Origin: Anaerolineae bacterium
GTDB taxonomy: Bacteria; Chloroflexota; Anaerolineae; UBA1429
Direction of reading: 5' to 3'
DNA length: 33,045 nt
Assembly: GCA_007132185.1 (NCBI GenBank)
Contig: SLPC01000122.1
Location: 1-33,045, forward strand
The notes beneath the pieces are model-generated. The model saw only the letters and a program-made list of their open reading frames with translations. It had not been told where the DNA came from and did no database searches. The position numbers and the translations under genes are program-made. The stretch's first letter is position 1. Every line of letters begins with the position of its first letter. This document shows positions 25,327 to 33,045 of this stretch, in pieces.

Positions 25327-26227
25327 GGCCCTGTCAGTGAAGGCACAAGACATCTTTGGCAGTCCCGCGGGCCTCTTTCTGGGAATGTTGCTTGCCCGCA
25401 CCACGCCGCCTCGCTTTGGTTATTGGCTGGCGCGTCGCATGGCACGCTGGATGCGACGTAGCCGGTATGACATGTTTCGCACGCTACGTGAGAACCTGTC
25501 GTACGTCGTCCAAGCCAATGACACCAAGCTGGACGATCTTGCCGAAGAGGCGCTCTATCAGGCAGGCTGCTGCTACTTTGACATGTTTCACTACCGCCCC
25601 AAAGACATTCTGGCCAAGGAGATCGTCCAGTATGATCCGGAGGAATGGGCACAGGCTTCTCGGCTGTTTGCCGATGAGAGGGGCACCATTGCTGTGGGAG
25701 CGCACCTGAGTAACTATGACCTAGCGGCTCAGTGGTTTGTGCTGCAGGGCTTTGGGCTACAGGCACTCAGTCTCCCCAACCCCGACCGCGGAGATAGAGT
25801 CATCAATGACCTGCGACGCGAGCGCGGCATTGAGGTAACGCCCATCTCGGTCCGATCACTTCGCGACGCGGTGCGTCGCCTGCGGCAGGGAGGCGTCATC
25901 ATCACGGGCGTCGATCGCCCCGTGACTCATGAGGAGGATGCGACCCTGTTCTTTGGCGCGCCGGCGGTCCTGCCGCGTGGGCACATCCGCCTGGCGCTAC
26001 AGACCAACTCGCGGGCGCTGGTCGTCTACTGCCTCCGCCAACCCGACGGCCACTACCGTCTCCACCTATCGGACGGCATCGACATGGTGCGCACGGGCGA
26101 TCGCAAAAGAGACATCGAGGTCAACACCCGCCGCGTGCTCACGCTGATTGAAGATTCGATCCGGAGCGCGCCCGAGCAATGGGTGATGCTCACGCCCGTG
26201 TGGCGCCGGCCCGGAGAAAAGGCCTAA
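25307..26227 (+). CDS. LpxL/HtrB-like lysophospholipid or glycolipid acyltransferase
   Basis: A 306-residue member of the bacterial lipid A acyltransferase family. The catalytic HX4D motif is H133 to D138 in HLSNYD, followed by LQALSLPNPDRGDRVINDLRRERGIE and the GGVIITGVDRP segment, which are family landmarks. In actinobacteria the homologue PatA acylates phosphatidylinositol mannosides and sits next to a PgsA-type gene, the same pairing seen here. No lipid A genes occur in the window. The ATG at 25307 overlaps the upstream gene by 20 bases; a GTG at 25337 with GTGAGG eight bases before it is a reasonable alternative start (296 residues). Its stop codon overlaps the convergent coiled-coil gene. 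Confidence 0.88.
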   Translation: MELLTGEALSVKAQDIFGSPAGLFLGMLLARTTPPRFGYWLARRMARWMRRSRYDMFRTLRENLSYVVQANDTKLDDLAEEALYQAGCCYFDMFHYRPKDILAKEIVQYDPEEWAQASRLFADERGTIAVGAHLSNYDLAAQWFVLQGFGLQALSLPNPDRGDRVINDLRRERGIEVTPISVRSLRDAVRRLRQGGVIITGVDRPVTHEEDATLFFGAPAVLPRGHIRLALQTNSRALVVYCLRQPDGHYRLHLSDGIDMVRTGDRKRDIEVNTRRVLTLIEDSIRSAPEQWVMLTPVWRRPGEKA

Positions 26228-28848
26228 CCCCTGGCAAGATCCTCTTGTGCCTCTCTCAAGTGCCGCAAGGCATCGTCAAAGGTTGCCGCACTCTGCGCAA
26301 GGCTGATCAGGCCCATAGCCGAGGCGCAACGCTCCTCTAGCCCTCGCAGTGCTTCCGATGCCCCCTGTTGGCGCAGCTCTCCCGCCCGGCGCTGTGCGCG
26401 ATCGAGATCGGCGCTGGCTGCGCGAAACTCGCGGTTGAGCTTGTCCTGAGCGCTGCGTAGCTGCTGCTCCATCCCTTGATAGATCTGAACTGCCTCTTCG
26501 ACCAACCTTACAGCGCGACGCATCTGGTTGGCAGCATCATCCAGCAGATCCGCCTGGCGGCTGGACTCCTGATAGGTAACCGAACGCTCTACAAGTGATT
26601 CGCCATCGGCCAAATCCCATTCGATCTCTCTCCACTGAGAGTCCTGCAACATGGTGCGTATGGTGTTGCGGCTCTTTTGCATGGCCTGTAATTGCTGCTC
26701 GTACTGCCGGTCCAGGGATGCCAGGGTCTGGCGTCCCTCCAGAATCTCGCGTCGTACCGCATCGATCCGCTTTTCCAGTTTCGTCGCGTGCCGACTCACG
26801 AGGTCCGAAAGCAAGGCGGGATTCTCCTCATGAGTCTCGATTGCGTCTTGCCAGGCAGCATAGTCGGTGATCAGGCGCTCCAGATCCTCCTCCTGTGGGC
26901 GCGGATGCTTCATTGGGTCAAGCTTGTTCAGGCGCTGCCACTCTTTATCCACGCGACGCAGCGTCTCTTGCGAAAGGCGACGATAACGAGACACGTCCTC
27001 CCGGTATGCTCCCAGGATCTCGCGCCCTTCGGCCAGAGTCTTGGGTAACCACTGATCGGCCACCTCGTCATAGTTGATCTGGCCGGGGTCGCGTAGCGCA
27101 GCCTGACGCGCTTTGTAGCTCTTGCGCCAGGCGTCATACTGCTCGCGGACCTCGGGTAGCATGCTGTCTTGCGCCGCTCCCAGCTCCGCGTTCAGCTCGC
27201 CTTCCAACTCTCCCAATCCCTCTTCGAGCGTGCGCCTCTGGCTGCTCACACGGGCATGGTAGCCCTCCAATTGCTCAACGAGCTGGTGCGCCCGTCGCAC
27301 GGCCCCCTTGATCCTCCTGAGCGTCTCGCTGAGCTCGGGCAGATCGGACTGTTTGAGCGTCGCCTCCTCAAGGAGCGCGGCAGGCAAGCTCTGCCAGGCA
27401 CGGTCAGCCTGCTCCAAAAGGGCATTAGCCCGCTTCCACTCTGATTGGCGCTCATCGTTCCAGTGATGCACATAGTATTGCAGCGACACACCTGCTTTGT
27501 CGGCCCTATCACAAAGGGCGGCACGGATCTCTGGTGTAACCTGCTGCCGCTCCGCCTCGATCTCCGCCAGGTCCTGACCGGTCTTTTCGGCCAGGGAGGT
27601 GGCTTCTGCGACGGTTTGGCGAGCCTGCTCGGCGAGAGAGAGGGCCGTCTGATAACCATGCCATGTGCCCAAAGACTGCTGCTCTTCGGCCTGGGCATAG
27701 ATCTCTTGGGCCTGGGCGATCTGGGCATCACAGATGTCGAGCTCCAGCCTGTCTGAGGCACGTGCGGCTTCGCAGGCCTCTAGGGCGGCCGCAAGAGCAC
27801 CCACATCACCAGCCAGGGCCTCCTGGGTGCGCTGCATGAGGCCATCAAGGGCATCCAGTTGCTCCCCCAGGAATCTCTCTCGCGTCTGATAAGAGTCGAT
27901 TCTTGCGAGCAGTTCGGCATAGGCCTCGGGCGTGGCTTGCTCGGCCATCGATGCCAGCTCATCCCGGACAACACCCAGACCCTGTATCTCCTGGGCCATC
28001 GCCGGATCATTGGCGCCCCTGGTTTGCATGTCGGCCCAGCGTTCCTCGATGAGCCGCAGGCCCGCCTCGGCGCGCTCCAAAGATTCTAGTGCGCGCAACC
28101 GCGTCTCGATCGCCAGGGTCAGCTCGCTCTCCAGAGCGCGGGTTGTCTCTATGGCCTGATCAAGCCTCTCGGCCGCTTCGAGAGCCTTTGCAGCAACCTC
28201 ATCGGGGGGCGCCTCACTCATGGCCTGAAAGGCATCGCCGAGGGACTCGTCCACCAGCGCCAGACCGCTCCCCAGGGCATCCAAACCCTGCATGCCCGCG
28301 TCCACCTCAGCCTGCCATTGGGCTTGTAGGCGGCCTACCTCGGCGCGCAGCTCGGAGAGCTCGGTCTGGATGCGCCCGGGAATGGCCTGGGCCTCTGTCC
28401 ACTGCTCGTCCAGGACCGCCACCGTCTGCTCGCCCTCATCGAGCAGCCCGTTAAGGCGGCGTTTGTCGCGCCAGGTGCGCAGGGCCATAGCCAATGGCCG
28501 CCAGGCCCCCAATAGCAGCACCTGCAGTGGGCTGGGCTGTTCGGGCTCAAAGCTCGCCACAGCCGGCCAGAGGTCGTCTGCCTGGCTGATGATGATCCTG
28601 AGCCGCACCAGGTGGTCAAGGGCCACCCGATCAACTGGCTCATAGCGCCCGGGGCGTGGCCGCTCTGGCCAGCGCTCGGCATGCTTTGCTTTGGCTTCCT
28701 TGAGCCTCTCGAGCTGTTGCGTCTCCGCGGCTAATAGGGGTCGCCTGCGCCTGAGACGCCAGACGACGATCTGGTAAAGGATCCAGGGCGTCATGGTCAC
28801 CAGCAGATACACGGCCACAGCAACAACGATCCAAAGCCACCAGGTCAT
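26224..28848 (-). CDS. Large membrane-anchored coiled-coil protein
   Basis: An 874-residue protein with one N-terminal transmembrane segment (about 3-30, WWLWIVVAVAVYLLVTM then PWILYQIVVW), a positive stop (RLRRRR), and almost continuous helical, Glu/Gln/Leu/Ala-rich sequence to the end with repeated heptad-like stretches. The arginines after the helix suggest that the long tail is cytoplasmic. Overall build resembles the cell-division regulator EzrA (one helix, then spectrin-like coils), but EzrA is about 560 residues and no sequence signature ties them, so the likeness is architectural only. GGAGG lies seven bases before the ATG. It probably shares a transcript with the enolase-family gene 51 bases upstream. 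Its last codons overlap the convergent acyltransferase gene. Function unknown. Confidence 0.75.
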   Translation of the reverse strand: MTWWLWIVVAVAVYLLVTMTPWILYQIVVWRLRRRRPLLAAETQQLERLKEAKAKHAERWPERPRPGRYEPVDRVALDHLVRLRIIISQADDLWPAVASFEPEQPSPLQVLLLGAWRPLAMALRTWRDKRRLNGLLDEGEQTVAVLDEQWTEAQAIPGRIQTELSELRAEVGRLQAQWQAEVDAGMQGLDALGSGLALVDESLGDAFQAMSEAPPDEVAAKALEAAERLDQAIETTRALESELTLAIETRLRALESLERAEAGLRLIEERWADMQTRGANDPAMAQEIQGLGVVRDELASMAEQATPEAYAELLARIDSYQTRERFLGEQLDALDGLMQRTQEALAGDVGALAAALEACEAARASDRLELDICDAQIAQAQEIYAQAEEQQSLGTWHGYQTALSLAEQARQTVAEATSLAEKTGQDLAEIEAERQQVTPEIRAALCDRADKAGVSLQYYVHHWNDERQSEWKRANALLEQADRAWQSLPAALLEEATLKQSDLPELSETLRRIKGAVRRAHQLVEQLEGYHARVSSQRRTLEEGLGELEGELNAELGAAQDSMLPEVREQYDAWRKSYKARQAALRDPGQINYDEVADQWLPKTLAEGREILGAYREDVSRYRRLSQETLRRVDKEWQRLNKLDPMKHPRPQEEDLERLITDYAAWQDAIETHEENPALLSDLVSRHATKLEKRIDAVRREILEGRQTLASLDRQYEQQLQAMQKSRNTIRTMLQDSQWREIEWDLADGESLVERSVTYQESSRQADLLDDAANQMRRAVRLVEEAVQIYQGMEQQLRSAQDKLNREFRAASADLDRAQRRAGELRQQGASEALRGLEERCASAMGLISLAQSAATFDDALRHLREAQEDLARG

Positions 28849-28899
28849 CGTGGTTACCTCCTACGCCAGCCGCAATGCCATTAGGAACTCTTGGGGACT

Positions 28900-30042
28900 C
28901 TACCAGTTGGTTACGCTGCCATCCTCACGACGCAGATGCGGCAACTCATTCATCTGGAATGGATGCGCGGCGGCCGCCTCGCGATCGAATTCGATACCGA
29001 GGCCGGGCGCCGTGGGAGCAAGTAGATAGCCATCCTGCCACACCGGCTGGTTACGCACCACGTCCGTCAATACCGTCCCCGGCTTTTGTGGCTGCTCTTG
29101 TACGGCAAAGTTGGGGATGCTGAGGTTGAACTGGAGACAGGCAGCCATCGAGACGGGGCCCAGCGGATTGTGCACCACGATATCGATATAGTGTCCCTCG
29201 CACCAACCAGCGATCTTGCGACCCTCGGTCAACCCGGCCGCAATGCACAGATCGATGCGCGCATAGTCAATCAGGTCATGGTCGATGAGCTCGCGAAACT
29301 CCCACTTGCTGCAAAACTGCTCCCCCGCCGCCAGGGGCGCGTCGATCTTGCTGCGCAAGAGGTGAAAGGCTTGCGGACTTTCAGAGCGAATCGGGTCCTC
29401 GATAAAGTAGGGCCGGTAGGGCATCACCTGCTGGCAGAAGGAAATGGCCTCTGGCGGCGAGAGCCGCGTGTGGACGTCAAAGCAGAGCTCGGGGACATCG
29501 CCAACGGCCTCTCGAATAGCGGAAAACTGCTCTACCGTCTGGCGAATGGCACGACCCGGCTGCAGCAGGCCGCCTTCGTTGGGCAAACCCCACCGCAGGA
29601 ACTTCCACCCTTCGGCCGCCTTTTCCACGGCGTTCTGCACCAGCGGCTCAGTCTCGGTCCCATGTCCGCCACTCAAGTGACAGTAACATACGACCTTGTC
29701 ACGTACGCGCCCACCAAACAGGTCATAGACCGGCAGCCCCAGCGCCTTGCCTTTGATGTCCCACAGGGCAATATCGACAGCGGCAATGGCACTGCCCAAG
29801 ATCTTGCCATGAGGAAAGAACCCACCCCGCGAAAGCATCTGCCAGATATGCTCGATCCGCATCGGATCCTGCCCCACCAGCAGGGGCTTGAAATGCTCGA
29901 TGGCGCCCGAGACGGCCAACTCACGTCCAGTCAGCCCCGATTCGCCTACGCCATAGTGCCCCTCGTCGGTATCGACGACTACGAACAAAAAGTTGCGATG
30001 CCCAGCCCACACGGGATAGCAGGTCACGTCGGTGATCTTCAT
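28900..30042 (-). CDS. Enolase-superfamily acid-sugar dehydratase (mandelate racemase/galactonate dehydratase-like)
   Basis: A 380-residue member of the mandelate racemase/muconate lactonizing branch. Metal ligands D189 (FDVH), E215 (FIEDP) and E241 (AAGEQF), and candidate catalytic histidines H191 and H291 (VVHNPLGP) are in place; an N-terminal capping domain has SAIAAVDIALWDIKGKALGLPVYDLFGG. The histidine two residues after the first metal ligand and the HNPLGP loop resemble galactonate/mannonate-type sugar acid dehydratases, which turn aldonates into 2-keto-3-deoxy sugars. The specific sugar is not determinable. The frame extends 15 codons upstream; I chose the ATG at 30040-30042 with GGGAGG six bases ahead. 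A candidate promoter lies at 30074-30103. Confidence 0.88.
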   Translation of the reverse strand: MKITDVTCYPVWAGHRNFLFVVVDTDEGHYGVGESGLTGRELAVSGAIEHFKPLLVGQDPMRIEHIWQMLSRGGFFPHGKILGSAIAAVDIALWDIKGKALGLPVYDLFGGRVRDKVVCYCHLSGGHGTETEPLVQNAVEKAAEGWKFLRWGLPNEGGLLQPGRAIRQTVEQFSAIREAVGDVPELCFDVHTRLSPPEAISFCQQVMPYRPYFIEDPIRSESPQAFHLLRSKIDAPLAAGEQFCSKWEFRELIDHDLIDYARIDLCIAAGLTEGRKIAGWCEGHYIDIVVHNPLGPVSMAACLQFNLSIPNFAVQEQPQKPGTVLTDVVRNQPVWQDGYLLAPTAPGLGIEFDREAAAAHPFQMNELPHLRREDGSVTNW

Positions 30043-30073
30043 CGATTTCCTCCCACTTGGCGATGTAGGCCTA

Positions 30074-30103
30074 GTGTTACCAGACAATGCGCCAAGCTGT
30101 CAA
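30074..30103 (-). promoter_or_regulatory. Candidate promoter of the dehydratase gene
   Basis: Minus-strand perfect -35 TTGACA (30098-30103), an 18-base spacer and a poor -10 TAACAC (30074-30079), 32 bases before the ATG. Confidence 0.4.
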
Positions 30104-30117
30104 GCCCAAGGCGCTCT

Positions 30118-30146
30118 TTGCGTCCGCGGCCTGCCAGGCGTAGAAT
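30118..30146 (+). promoter_or_regulatory. Promoter of the small coiled-coil membrane protein
   Basis: -35 TTGCGT at 30118-30123, a 17-base spacer and -10 TAGAAT at 30141-30146, about 48 bases ahead of the gene. It points away from the dehydratase promoter, which lies 15 bases to the left. Confidence 0.6.
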
Positions 30147-30193
30147 AGGCCCGCAGAGCGATAGAGGCATCCAGGCCATGAAAGGACATGCAC

Positions 30194-30811
30194 ATGTTCA
30201 ATGGACCCCTTATCGATATCATATTCTCGCCGCCGGTCCTGATTACCGTCATCCTTCTGGCGATCCTGGCCGGTGTGCTGCTCTGGGTGCGGGGGCTGCT
30301 AGCCGCGCGCCGCGAGCAGCGCCTGCTAGCCGAGCAGCGCAAGCAACAGGAGGCCACCGTCGAACGTTTGCTAGAAGCGACAACCCTCGACAAGCAACGC
30401 ATGCTTGCCGAGTACGAGAACCAGATCAAGGAGCGGGATGCCCAGATCGCCGACCTGGAGCGCCAGGTGGAGCGTCTCCGCGACCGACTCACAGCAGGGG
30501 GCGTGATCGGGGTCTTTGGCGGGAACAAGCAGCGCGATGCGATCAGCGCGCTCCTGTTAGAGAACGAGCAGCTCCATGAGCTACTGGCGAAAAAGCAGGA
30601 GCAGCTCCGCGAGCTGATGGCGGACATGACGGACAAGCTGATGGAGCGGCTGGACGAACAGGCCGAGGAAAGCGCCCGCGCCGTCCGCTACAAGCAGGCC
30701 CTGCTCTCGACCTTCCTGGAGCGCAAAGAGACCCGTGTCCTTTTAAATCGCATGATCTCGGATGGAGGCCTTGTTCAGGAGGGAGAGGTCCGTGAGCTGC
30801 CTGACGAGTAG
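30194..30811 (+). CDS. Small membrane protein with coiled coil, function unknown
   Basis: A 205-residue protein I do not recognise. One hydrophobic helix (about 13-35, SPPVLITVILLAILAGVLLWV) is followed by RGLLAARR and a long charged coiled coil (about 38-100, rich in Glu, Gln, Arg and Leu). After a short Gly-rich break (GGVIGVFGGN) a second helical region runs to about 190. The positive residues after the helix suggest the coil is cytoplasmic. I chose the second of two close ATGs (30194), because AGGA lies seven bases before it. It is a single-gene transcription unit with its own promoter and a long terminator hairpin. Confidence 0.75.
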   Translation: MFNGPLIDIIFSPPVLITVILLAILAGVLLWVRGLLAARREQRLLAEQRKQQEATVERLLEATTLDKQRMLAEYENQIKERDAQIADLERQVERLRDRLTAGGVIGVFGGNKQRDAISALLLENEQLHELLAKKQEQLRELMADMTDKLMERLDEQAEESARAVRYKQALLSTFLERKETRVLLNRMISDGGLVQEGEVRELPDE

Positions 30812-30834
30812 GCGAGACCCGCGCCCGATAAAGA

Positions 30835-30870
30835 AACACTCCTGGCTCGCGTACAAGCGAGCCAGGAGTG
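30835..30870. terminator. Bidirectional terminator hairpin
   Basis: A perfect 15-base stem (30835-30849 with 30856-30870) and a 6-base loop lie between the convergent coiled-coil and ABC permease genes. On the minus strand it is followed by TTTCTTT, so it is a good intrinsic terminator for the ABC operon. Confidence 0.88.
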
Positions 30871-30899
30871 TAGTCGTCTGTAGGGCCAGCGGCCCGGCT

Positions 30900-32144
30900 T
30901 CACTCATAGTGTAACGCGTCGATGGGGTTGAGGTTGGCGGCCCGGCTGGCCGGATAAATACCGAAAAAGAGCCCCACAGCCATGCTGAATCCCACCGCCA
31001 GCGCCACGGCTTGGGGCGAGACAAAGGTGGTGAATGCCCCCAGCGTGTTGACCAACTCAGCCACCACCCAGCCAAAGCCGATACCGATCAAACCGCCGAT
31101 GATGCTGAGCACCACCGACTCGATCAGGAACTGCCCCAGCACATCGGAGCGTCGCGCGCCTACGGCCTTGCGGATGCCGATCTCGCGGGTTCGCTCGGTC
31201 ACCGAGACCAGCATGATATTCATGATCCCAATGCCACCCACCAGAAGCGAGATACCAGCAATGGCGCCCAAAAAGATCGTCAGTACGCTGGTGATCTGAT
31301 CGAACACACCCAAGAGATCCGCCTGTGATGCCACGGTAAACCCATCGTCATCGGGCGAAAGCGAGCCCTGGCGCTCGCGCAGAGTCCAGGAAATCTCATC
31401 CATCGCCATGTCGATGCTGCCCTCGTCCCAGGCAGAGACATAGATCGTATCAACAGCGCGGCCACTCTGGGTCACAAAGCGCCCAGGAAAGAGCCGGGTG
31501 TGGGCGGTAGAGAGCGGGATGATGATCACCCGATCGGCCGAACCGCCGCCAAAGCCCTGCCCCCCCTTGTGCTCCAACACGCCGATTATCTGGAACGGGA
31601 TCTGATTGATCCGAATCGTGGCCCCGAGGGCTAATTCCCGGTTTCCGATCAGTCTATCGGCCACATCCGTGCCGATCACGGCCACCCGGCCCGATACGGC
31701 GTCATCGCTATAGTCGATAAAGCGTCCGTGTTCGACGGGCGAGTTGCGCACAAACTCAAACTCGGGCGTCGTGGATTCGATCTGGACCGTCAGGCTCTCC
31801 CCCCCGTAGGTTACCATTGCAGAACGGTTGATCGAGGGTGCAACGGCTGCCACGTGCGGCGCCTGCATCGGATCGGCGATGGCCTCAGCATCGGCTCTGG
31901 TGAGAGTGATGCGGTTGGTGCGTATACGGCGGTTCTGCCCAAACTGCCCAGGGAACACGATTATAAGGTTCGAGCCGATGCTCTGGATCTCGGAGGTAAT
32001 CGCAAGCTGGGCCCCCTGCCCCACCGAGAGCAGGGCGATGACGGCCCCTGTGCCGATGATGATCCCCAGCATTGTCAGGGCCGAGCGCATCTTGTTGGCG
32101 CTCAGGCTGCGAAAAGACATGCGAATGCTCTCGAAAAGGGTCAT
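30900..32144 (-). CDS. MacB-like ABC transporter permease (FtsX domain)
   Basis: A 414-residue permease of the MacB/FtsX type. An N-terminal helix (SALTMLGIIIGTGAVIALLSV, about 22-42) is followed by a large extracytoplasmic MacB periplasmic core (about 45-270). Three C-terminal helices form the FtsX domain, with LTIFLGAIAGISLLVGGIGIMNIMLVSVTERTREIGIRKAVGAR, a strong family landmark. The protein ends in the typical NPIDALHYE. Unlike proteobacterial MacB it has no fused ATPase; that is the next upstream gene, which overlaps by four bases (ATGA). Such systems export peptides, antibiotics or lipid-linked compounds by a piston-like mechanism. Substrate unknown. Confidence 0.95.
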   Translation of the reverse strand: MTLFESIRMSFRSLSANKMRSALTMLGIIIGTGAVIALLSVGQGAQLAITSEIQSIGSNLIIVFPGQFGQNRRIRTNRITLTRADAEAIADPMQAPHVAAVAPSINRSAMVTYGGESLTVQIESTTPEFEFVRNSPVEHGRFIDYSDDAVSGRVAVIGTDVADRLIGNRELALGATIRINQIPFQIIGVLEHKGGQGFGGGSADRVIIIPLSTAHTRLFPGRFVTQSGRAVDTIYVSAWDEGSIDMAMDEISWTLRERQGSLSPDDDGFTVASQADLLGVFDQITSVLTIFLGAIAGISLLVGGIGIMNIMLVSVTERTREIGIRKAVGARRSDVLGQFLIESVVLSIIGGLIGIGFGWVVAELVNTLGAFTTFVSPQAVALAVGFSMAVGLFFGIYPASRAANLNPIDALHYE

Positions 32145-32869
32145 GTGACACCAGCCTCTTCCCTCTGCACGGCCGCCGGGGCCAGGAGAGGCTCTGCCAC
32201 CGGCTCATCACTGATAATCCGCCCATCTCGCAACGTCACGATGCGCCGGGTGTACTCGGCCGTCTCGAGAGAATGGGTGACATAGATGATGGTGATACCA
32301 CGCTCACGGTTCAACCGTTGAAACAGGGCGATGATCTCGAGCCCCGTCTTGCTGTCTAGATTGCCGGTGGGCTCGTCAGCCAGGATGATATCCGGATCGT
32401 TGATGAGTGCGCGGGCAATGGCCACGCGCTGCTGCTCACCACCGGATAGCTCGTTGGGACGATGGTGAATGCGATCCGCCAACCCCACCTGCGCCAGTGT
32501 CTCTTTCGCTTTGGCGCGGCGATTCGGCGTCCCGGCATAGATCAGGGGCAACTCGACATTCTCGATCGCAGGGGTACGCCGCAGCAGATTATAGTTTTGA
32601 AAGACGAACCCGAGCTTGCGATTGCGGATGCGGGCAAGCTCGTTTTCTCCTAGCTTGGAGACATTCACACCGTCAAAAAAGTAAGACCCTCGGGTGCTCT
32701 GGTCCAGGCAGCCCACGATATTCATGAGTGTGCTCTTGCCCGAGCCCGATGGCCCCATGATCGCGGTCAATTCGCCCTCGGCAATCTCGAGATTGACATC
32801 GCAGAGGGCCTGGACCTCTACCTCGCCCATCATATAGATCTTGCAGATATCTTGGAGCTGAATCAGCAT
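32141..32869 (-). CDS. MacB-like ABC transporter ATP-binding protein
   Basis: A 242-residue ABC ATPase of the LolD/MacB group. Walker [10 protein letters not shown] at 39-47, Q-loop Q91, signature LSGGE at 141-145, Walker B with D165-E166 in [11 protein letters not shown], and switch histidine H199 are all intact. About 20 Ala/Glu-rich residues extend past the usual end. It overlaps the permease gene by four bases at one end and the adaptor gene by one base at the other (TGATG), giving the order adaptor, ATPase, permease, typical of MacAB-type tripartite or Gram-positive bipartite exporters. Confidence 0.96.
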   Translation of the reverse strand: MLIQLQDICKIYMMGEVEVQALCDVNLEIAEGELTAIMGPSGSGKSTLMNIVGCLDQSTRGSYFFDGVNVSKLGENELARIRNRKLGFVFQNYNLLRRTPAIENVELPLIYAGTPNRRAKAKETLAQVGLADRIHHRPNELSGGEQQRVAIARALINDPDIILADEPTGNLDSKTGLEIIALFQRLNRERGITIIYVTHSLETAEYTRRIVTLRDGRIISDEPVAEPLLAPAAVQREEAGVT

Positions 32870-33045
32870 CAGCCACCCCCAAAACCAAACTCAAAAAGGT
32901 TGTCACGAGGACGACCAACGACGACCTGCTGACCTTCCTCGAGCCCGCTGACAATCTCGGCGTACTCGAGGGAGGTCGCGCCGATCTCGACCGGCACCCG
33001 CCGGATCTCCCCATTTTCCACGATCTCGACATAGCGGCCCTGAGC
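32869..33045 (-). CDS. MacA/HlyD-like efflux adaptor (partial, C-terminus only)
   Basis: The last 58 codons and the stop of a gene that runs off the right edge of the window. The translated tail has VEIGATSLEYAEIVSGLEEGQQVVVG, which matches the membrane-proximal end of RND/MacA-type periplasmic adaptor proteins, followed by a short Gly/Phe-rich tail. The reading frame is full length to base 33045. Its stop overlaps the start of the ATPase gene by one base, so the three genes form one operon. Confidence 0.88.
   Translation of the reverse strand, partial: AQGRYVEIVENGEIRRVPVEIGATSLEYAEIVSGLEEGQQVVVGRPRDNLFEFGFGGG

Noticed and set aside
29086-30579. A 497-codon plus-strand frame across the dehydratase and coiled-coil genes
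   Set aside because: It is antisense to the enolase-family gene and out of frame with the coiled-coil gene, and contains no recognisable domain.

Overview
The window looks like about 33 kb of chromosome from a GC-rich bacterium with Gram-positive-style ribosome binding sites (AGGAGG) and sigma-70-type promoters (TTGACA / TATAAT variants). The gene content (dnaX-ebfC-recR, a split transketolase, a parvulin lipoprotein, a DUF58/TgpA pair, a LpxL-like acyltransferase beside a CDP-alcohol transferase, several MFS and amidohydrolase genes) fits Chloroflexota of the Anaerolineae/Caldilineae kind best. That placement is an inference from gene content, not from a marker alignment. No insertion sequence, phage, CRISPR array or tRNA was seen. 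Genes are dense and many stops and starts overlap.

Layout. 1-336 has no gene but carries four tandem, near-consensus promoters pointing left out of the window. 337-3111 (minus) is the replication/repair operon dnaX-ebfC-recR. 3420-5208 (minus) is a two-subunit transketolase. 5286-7289 (minus) is an amidohydrolase fused to a C-terminal CYTH domain, divergent from a parvulin lipoprotein (7557-8633, plus). 8750-10785 (minus) holds a PIG-L deacetylase and an MFS transporter that probably starts at CTG. From 10961 to 18508 all genes are on plus: proB-proA (proline synthesis), then a sugar-type cluster of transaldolase, FAD oxidoreductase, Gfo/Idh/MocA dehydrogenase and TIM-barrel isomerase.

18585-22258 (minus) is a DUF58-transglutaminase (TgpA) pair, divergent from pfkA (22502-23473). 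23670-26227 (plus) is an operon of a double RNase H protein whose second domain has lost most of its catalytic residues, a CDP-alcohol phosphatidyltransferase and a lysophospholipid acyltransferase. 26224-28848 (minus) is an 874-residue membrane-anchored coiled-coil protein, preceded by an enolase-superfamily acid-sugar dehydratase. 30194-30811 (plus) is a small membrane coiled-coil protein in its own transcription unit. 30900-33045 (minus) is a MacAB-type ABC exporter whose adaptor gene runs off the window.

Functionally this is mainly housekeeping (replication, proline, glycolysis, pentose phosphate, lipid synthesis) mixed with carbohydrate-acid/polyol catabolism. The features I consider most novel are the amidohydrolase-CYTH fusion, the RNase H/pseudo-RNase H tandem, the giant coiled-coil anchor and the four-promoter array. 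Long perfect hairpins separate three of the convergent gene pairs; one convergent pair has none and its stop codons overlap.
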